Shown: positions 58,501 to 64,000 of the stretch, in pieces
How positions within the stretch are numbered: the stretch's first letter is position 1
Layout of the letters: each line of letters starts with the position of its first letter
NCBI RefSeq assembly: GCF_003473485.1
Contig: NC_053042.1
Coordinates: forward strand, 5,355,501 to 5,419,500
Source of the DNA: Medicago truncatula
Taxonomy: Eukaryota; Streptophyta; Magnoliopsida; Fabales; Fabaceae
Direction of reading: 5' to 3'
DNA: 64,000 nt
Program-made: the position numbers and the translations under genes
The notes under the pieces: model-generated
Told to the model about the DNA's origin: nothing
The model's input: the letters and a program-made list of their open reading frames with translations, nothing else
The model's database searches: none

Positions 58501-59823
58501 TGTTAGAAAGTGTTAAATCCATGATGTATATTAAGCACTTTTGATTACTTGTTTTACAAGTTATTTGAGGAAAAGGCATGAAATAGTAAGAAAATGCCTA
58601 ATTATGCTTTTTATATGTTACTTAACCCATTTTGTGTAGAAAAGAAGTGATCAAGACTTGAACAAATGAAAGGAACATAAAAGGAGCAACTCGCCATGGC
58701 CACAACCTGTCGCTTTGGCGAGAAAAGACAAACATAACCTATGTTTTCAAGACCAAATGTCGCCATGGCCACAACCTGCCGCCCTGGCGAGAATGGACAA
58801 ACAGAACCTATGTTTTTGGAGATCAGATGCCGCCATGGCGACCAATGCCTTGTCTAGCGAAGAAAGGCGGTTTGAGGCAAGTGGATGATGACGTGGCAGA
58901 AACCCACTGGCAAAGAAATGTGCTGTCGCCATAGCGACATATGGCCTGCCTGGCTAGATGTGAAAATTATGCAGCAAGTATAAAAGCCCATTTCCTTCAT
59001 TTCATATATTATCTTATTACATTTTTAGAGAGAGAATAGCGCGAAAACTCAAACATTGTTTTGATAGAGCAAGAGTGTTTGAGTGTTAATTCATCAAGAT
59101 TCTTTGAGAAATCAAGTTCTTGGCATGAATTCTCAACTTTCCTTCCACTTCTGTAATGTTCACATGACAATGATGAACTAATTCTCCTTAGTTGGGGTTA
59201 GAGGTACTTGTTTAAGCTTAGAATGTAATCCTTTGATCTTGTAATATATGATTCTAGCAATTTACATGATATTGAAGTTATTCTTGCAATTCATTTCTTA
59301 TCTTTGATTTAATTGCTATTGAAAAGTAATTTTGAATCCAGGTTTAGAATATTCATCTATCAAAACAATGATTCTAGACATAGGATTGATGTTTTGATAA
59401 TCACACAAAGTATTGGAACTTAAAGCTTTCGGATCGTTGAATAGATTGAGAAATTGTCGATTAAACGATACGGTCGACTATTGAATTGTTTAATAGTTTG
59501 GGAAATCAACGATTGAACAATACAATTGATCTCACAAGATTATTTGGACACGAATAATCTTGTTGAGCGATACGTGATAATATTGGGAAAATGCTAGAAT
59601 CCATATATGTGATTATTAGGTTATGTTTGACGCTTAATCAAGGAACTCTAATTCCAACGTTTTTACGCTTTATTACTCTCAACTTTTAAACTTTGCAAAT
59701 TAGTTTTTATAGCTACAAACAACCAAACTATTCTTTAACTTAAAATGGTAATTGATGTTGAATGGTCCCTGATATCGCACTAGTCCCTGAGGAGACGATA
59801 TATAAATACTTACTTTTAATCGT
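58501..59823 (+). mobile_element. Probable solo LTR of a large LTR retrotransposon
   Basis: Starts TGTTAGAAAGTGTTAAATC. It has a good TATA box (GCAAGTATAAAAGCCC, 58976-58991) about a third of the way in, a long AT-rich R/U5-like part, and TCCCTGAGGAGACGATAT near the end. This word is common near the 3' end of plant gypsy LTRs. There is no coding region after it and no clean TSD, so the right end is uncertain. Confidence 0.5.
58690..58940. repeat. CGCCATGG minisatellite in the LTR-like sequence
   Basis: Units of 69-70 bp start with CGCCATGGCCACAACCTG at 58692 and 58761. A diverged unit (CGCCATGGCGACC) lies at 58831 and a partial one (CGCCATAGCGAC) at 58927. The self-complementary CGCCATGGCG core and the GC content contrast with the surroundings. 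Confidence 0.85.
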
Positions 59824-60980
59824 TGTAGAATACTACATCACAATACACAAATAAATTTAGCATTGCAAATATGAGAATGTTGCGTTGTGTTGCGTTGCGT
59901 TGGATGTGTGGTAAAATTATTGTTTGTGTTTTTATGTTTATCTTGTTATACTTTATTTTTTGCTTGTGTTTTATTATTATTTCTAGTTTGTTTAGAGAGG
60001 CTATTACTAAATATAACACTCTCTAAGTCTTACAAATGACTTATCAACATGTGGTAAAGTTGGTTATGTGAGAGATCGCATAATGTTGAGACGAGCGAAC
60101 ACTAGCAAATATATTTTTCTCTTAGACATATAAGATAAAAAAAACCCGGATCTTGCATTTTTTTTTTTTTACTATCAACAATGTGTTGAAGAAATTTGTT
60201 TGGTTGTTAGCATTAAACTTTTGGTTTTTAATTTCTTGTTGGCTTCTTAAATGTTTAGCGTGTTTTTGTCTTTCTTAATCACTAGTATTGATTTTGAATA
60301 TCTCAGCTCATGGTCAATTTGATTGAACGGTCTTTATGATATCATTTGAATGAAACTTATTTTGTATCAAAATAATAATAATAAAAAAAAAATTGATTAA
60401 ATTGTACAACCAATTCTATTTGATTTGATAACCAATATTATAAAATAATGAAAAAAATGGTTTTTTTTACACTAATTTATACAATATTTTACGGACCTTA
60501 AAAATCAAACATGTCAGCCTTACAAATTCTGAAATTCAAAATGTAATCAACAAAATTAAAATCTCTAATTTTCATTAGTCTTTACCATCCTCCATACGTA
60601 TGTGGGCCAAGGCCCAAATCCTTCATTATCTCAAGGCCATATCCGACAAAACTCTTTCCTTACATCGGGTTATTATCTCCGACTTGTAGCGTGGTTAGTA
60701 ACGTCTCCTGGAAGTTTTCTAATTTAAGCATTGATTAATGTCATTTGTAATGGCTACTCCATCAATCTCCAACTGCTCATCTTCGTCGTCTGTTGATATA
60801 ATCTTTATGACTTGAGCATTAGAGTGTTTGCTTGCTACTCAGAATCAATTGCAAGGACTTGATGTGCCTCCAAAAATTCTGGTTGTATATGATTTCAATA
60901 GCCTCTCCCTAATTGAACATGAAGAATTAAAATATGAAATATTAGCATCACATCACATTTAATTATAGGTAATTATAGGT
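59824..60980. other. Intergenic; one unrecognised coding-like segment
   Basis: Mostly AT-rich. From 60819 to 60961 the plus strand reads open, ALECLLATQNQLQGLDVPPK then LVVYDFNSLSLIEHEELKYE, ending in TAA. It is preceded by an ATG-led Ser-rich stretch (MATPSISNCSSSSSVDIIF, about 60749) in a frame closed by TGA. It could be a decayed or partial gene. Family not recognised. Confidence 0.35.
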
Positions 60981-61264
60981 TACTCCCTCCCTTCCTCCGT
61001 CCCAGTTTAACTGAGTTAGTTGAGCTTTTCACACAGATTAAGAAAAGTGTATAAATAAAAGAGAGAGAAAAATGATTTTGAGTATCTGTATCAAATATTG
61101 GTGCATTCTTGTAAAGTAGAATATATTGATTTGAGAGTGGTGAAAGTAATATTAATTAGAATTATAATTGAAAAAAGTAATTAATGTTGTATTGAAAACT
61201 GAAATGGGGAGAATATTTTTTAAAAAATGGCTCAATTATTACTTATTATGGGATGGAGGGAGTA
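60981..61264. mobile_element. Stowaway-like MITE
   Basis: TACTCCCTCCCTTCCTCCGT and CAGTTTAACTGAG on the left pair with ATGGGATGGAGGGAGTA on the right. About 284 bp, non-coding. Confidence 0.75.
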
Positions 61265-61990
61265 CGAGATTGATACCAGAGGCCAAAGGGACTCCATGCA
61301 ATTAGAGTCGCAAAAGGGTTAGTGTAACGGGGAACACTTATTTATTGCGACTTGCGAGTATCTTTTAGGACGAAGAATTGAATTTTGAGAAAATGGTTTT
61401 CAAAGAATGAGTGTGTGGAAATCTTGTGCAACCTCATTATCTTCTAAGCTGTGATGATACTTTTTACATCAATTCGTTATCATGCAATACAAAGATGAAT
61501 TAACTTATATATGTTGGAGATCGGAGACATCTTTGAAATTGTAGAAGGAAAAAGTTCATGTAGTTTATATAAAATAACTTGATTTAGATTTAAATATACT
61601 GAATTGGTTTGATGTAATTGTGTTATGTTAATGTGACAGAAGAAGTAACAAGTCTTTTTTGCGATGTGGATTTACATTTGTTCATGGATCCGCCACCGCT
61701 TGTAAAAGATATACAATGTTGCAGTGACGTTAAAAGACATTCACTATTCTCCATTCTTCTTCTTGTTGTATAACCACAGATCTCACGGAACGCCGGCATA
61801 CGAGACCTCTTTTATGCGCTTTTCCGTTACGGCACGTCGGTGACTCATTCATCCGTGTCTTATACAATGGGACCCACACTACCCTACCTAAAACCAAAAT
61901 GTTATCCAAACAACTTTTATATACTTTTTTATGATGTCTTAACATAATATTTTTTTTATGTGATTTTCGGTGATTTCATGGTTTTTATGT
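61265..61990. other. Intergenic, no gene seen
   Basis: A less AT-rich patch at 61740-61890 has no recognisable protein. GGATCCGCCACCG near 61687 resembles a hAT terminal sequence without a partner. Confidence 0.4.
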
Positions 61991-61992
61991 GG

Positions 61993-62398
61993 GGGAGCTT
62001 CTACGGTACACCTCACAAATTGAGGTGTATCAATACTCTGCTTCATAAATTTATAAATTAAAGATTATTTTATGAAATAAGTTGTTATTTGTTATTATTT
62101 ATATTTTAAAAAACACGATCTCATGAGAAAAAAAACATCATTTCATTGTTTATATGAATTATATTAAATTTTTAACATTTTCTCATAAAAAATAATCAAT
62201 ATTCTTCATTATGAGCAATAAAAATTTAAAAAAAGTAAATTTTATTTCATCGACGCTTTTGCTAAATAAGATTTAATTATTATAGTTGTCAATGATAGAA
62301 AGTAATTATTTTTTCTTCAAAAAACAATCAATTTAATTATTAATTTAATGTTTGGTGTACCGGTACACTCAAAATGTTGGGTGTACCATAGAATTTGC
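61993..62398. mobile_element. MITE with TTCTACGGTACACC-type termini
   Basis: The left GCTTCTACGGTACACCTCAC is inverted at the right (GGTGTACCATAGAATTTGCC). Further GTACACC/GGTGTA motifs lie at both ends. The interior is AT-rich and non-coding. Exact TSD not resolved. Confidence 0.65.
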
Positions 62399-62585
62399 CT
62401 TTTATGTGGGTTATTTTATTTCTTTTATTGGTTCTCATCTTATTGCATGGTCATTTGATTGACATTAACAGATCAATTAATAAATTCAATGAAGACATTT
62501 TTTTTCTTCCATTTTTTGTAGGTACATTCCATGATTGAATGTTGATTTTATGTATGTTTTCAACTCTCATTCAATCAGTTTGATC

Positions 62586-62593
62586 ATATAAAT
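62586..62593 (+). promoter_or_regulatory. Candidate TATA box of the ACBP gene
   Basis: CATATAAATAC lies ~265 bp upstream of the ACBP start codon and is followed by a long CT-rich leader-like stretch (62690-62800), typical of plant core promoters. Position inferred only. Confidence 0.4.
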
Positions 62594-62854
62594 ACGATTT
62601 TTTTTACTAAAAACAAAATGTGCGTAACTATTCCAAAGCATAAAGCAAAAAACCCTTCAGAATATGCTTTACTCTGTTTATACAGAAAGTTTATCCCTTC
62701 CTCTTTTTTCTCACATCTTTTTCTTCTGTTCCTTCCTTCTAATCATTTCCTTCCTAAATTCTCCCTCCACCTTTTAACTCTTCCTTCTCACTTTAGATTT
62801 AGATTTTGATCTCATTTCACTAACAAAAATAAATAAAAGAAATTCCAAAGTGTT

Positions 62855-63534
62855 ATGGAGCTTAAAACCTTTATGGATCTTTACCTCACTGCAATTATAA
62901 CACTTCTTGTTTCTTACATCGTTGCAAAACTTGTTTCCTTAGCAACCACCGACACTCAAACAACTACCAAACATCATGTCCACCACCAACCAGTCGGTCC
63001 GGTTCTTCAACAATTCACGGTTCAAACATCTCAAACTGAAAGCCGAGTCGGTTTTATTAAACCGGTTCAAGTGTCAACAGCAACAAATATAGAAACAGAA
63101 CATAACACAACTGATGCTACGGTTGTTTCCAGTTCCAACGTCGCCGCCGAGTCGCCACCGACAAACTCAGACGTAGCTGTAGCAGATGCTGAGGTTGAAT
63201 ACGGTTCCAATTTTGTTGAGGAAACTGTTACAAAAGGTGATGATTCTGTGCAACAGAGGAACGAGGAGTGTGTGGAAGAAATCATGGAAGAAAGCTTAAC
63301 GGAGAAGGAAGATGAGGAGAAGAGTGATGAAGAATGGGAATGGGAAGGGATAGAGAGAAGTGAGGTGGAGAAGATGTTTATGACGGCTACAGAATATGTT
63401 GGTGAGAAAGGGTATATTGGTAATTGTGATGGTGATTTGGAGATGGAGTTGTATGGACTTCATAAGGTTGCTATGGAAGGACCTTGTTGTGAATCTCAAC
63501 CAATGCCGCTTAAACTCGCCGCACGTGCGAAATG
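62855..63534 (+). CDS. Acyl-CoA-binding protein, membrane-anchored class III type (first exon, partial)
   Basis: Binds acyl-CoA esters; class III plant ACBPs (AtACBP3-like) have an N-terminal membrane or signal segment and a C-terminal ACB domain. Residues ~8-30 are hydrophobic (LYLTAIITLLVSYIVAKLVS). A long low-complexity acidic linker follows (Thr/Ser/Val, then EE-rich, ending DEEWEWEGIE). The ACB domain starts at about residue 165 (RSEVEKMFMTATEYV) with the ligand-binding ELYGLHKVAMEG and PLKLAARAKW. Exon 1 ends at 63534 in AAATG, followed by GTATCA. The Trp codon TGG must be completed by the next exon, which would start with the AW.RLG part of the domain. That exon is not found before 64000, so the gene runs off the window. 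Reading through the donor gives only a short artificial tail (YQFINIVIY). Confidence 0.9.
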
Positions 63535-64000
63535 GTATCAATTTATCAACATTGTTATATATTAGAAATTTATGTTTTGTTTTATGCTTTTAACTAACAT
63601 TCATTGTACCTTGTTTTTGGGGTGAATGTTGTTGTTTTGGACTATGCTGCTTTGAATATAACAATGCTACATAAATTTAGTACTTAAATATTGTCACATG
63701 ATTAGGATAAGAAGAGAGGATTATTAATAATAAAGTGAAGTGAAATGTATGTTAAATGTTATTGCAAAAGTAACTCTTTACCCTGATTACGTTGGCTCTC
63801 ATTGTGGAATGTTTGGATGTGCAGCTTAATTGAGCACTGTATGATATGAAAATTTATGTATAAGTTGTTTCTACAATCAAATTAGAAATGAGGTTTGGAT
63901 ATATTAGCTTAATTGAGCCCTTTTTGTATGAAAACTGTGTATAGGGTGTTTCTAGATTCGAGTTGGAACTGAAAGTAGGTTCTGCTTAAGTTCAAAAGAG
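63535..64000 (+). other. ACBP intron 1 (incomplete)
   Basis: Starts with the GT donor after 63534. No acceptor plus ACB-domain coding sequence is visible up to the window end. Confidence 0.65.

Noticed and set aside
63535-63565. C-terminal YQFINIVIY as the natural end of the ACBP
   Set aside because: It truncates the ACB domain right after AKW, at a good GT donor; it is intron read-through.

Overview
The window is plant nuclear DNA, most likely from a papilionoid legume close to Medicago. The evidence is very AT-rich intergenic DNA, GT-AG introns, plant-specific gene families (QWRF/AUG8, TPLATE-complex EH proteins, class III acyl-CoA-binding protein), legume-type SINEs and MITEs, plant L1 LINEs with a C-terminal RNase H, and a canonical plant tRNA-Leu. 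The species call is an inference from repeat and protein style, not from a search. Layout: 0-11 kb holds tRNA-Leu(UAG), LINE 3' fragments, a Tourist-like MITE, and a 4.2-kb L1 LINE sitting inside an older Mutator-type MITE; both nested insertions keep their target-site duplications. 11.3-15.3 kb holds the one complete large gene, a six-exon QWRF-motif (augmin subunit 8 family) protein on the minus strand. 16-32 kb is a graveyard of transposons: MULE-MITE, hAT, Stowaway, SINEs, LINE tails, a CACTA-like remnant, TRIM-like pieces and three large foldback elements. 32-53 kb holds a cluster of small three-exon genes on the minus strand that encode short secreted Pro/Asp-rich peptides. Two intact copies lie in a nearly identical ~2.97-kb segmental duplication, and one broken copy lies between them. 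The cluster brackets an EH-domain (EPS15/Pan1-like, endocytosis) gene on the plus strand at 36.1-44.9 kb that carries several disabling lesions. A tRNA-Ile(AAU)-like gene lies at 46 kb, and a deleted relative with homologous flanks lies at 24 kb in the opposite orientation. 53-62 kb is again intergenic, with a Pack-MULE-like element, a hAT MITE and an LTR-like sequence carrying a CGCCATGG minisatellite. 62.9 kb to the end is the first exon of a membrane-anchored acyl-CoA-binding protein gene that runs off the window. The genes do not form a pathway. The most interesting unit is the small secreted-peptide family: two precursors of 113 residues that differ at one residue, next to the Asp-Tyr of the putative mature peptide; a third decayed paralogue with two motif units; and duplication junctions that suggest a former tandem array. 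I do not recognise this family by name.
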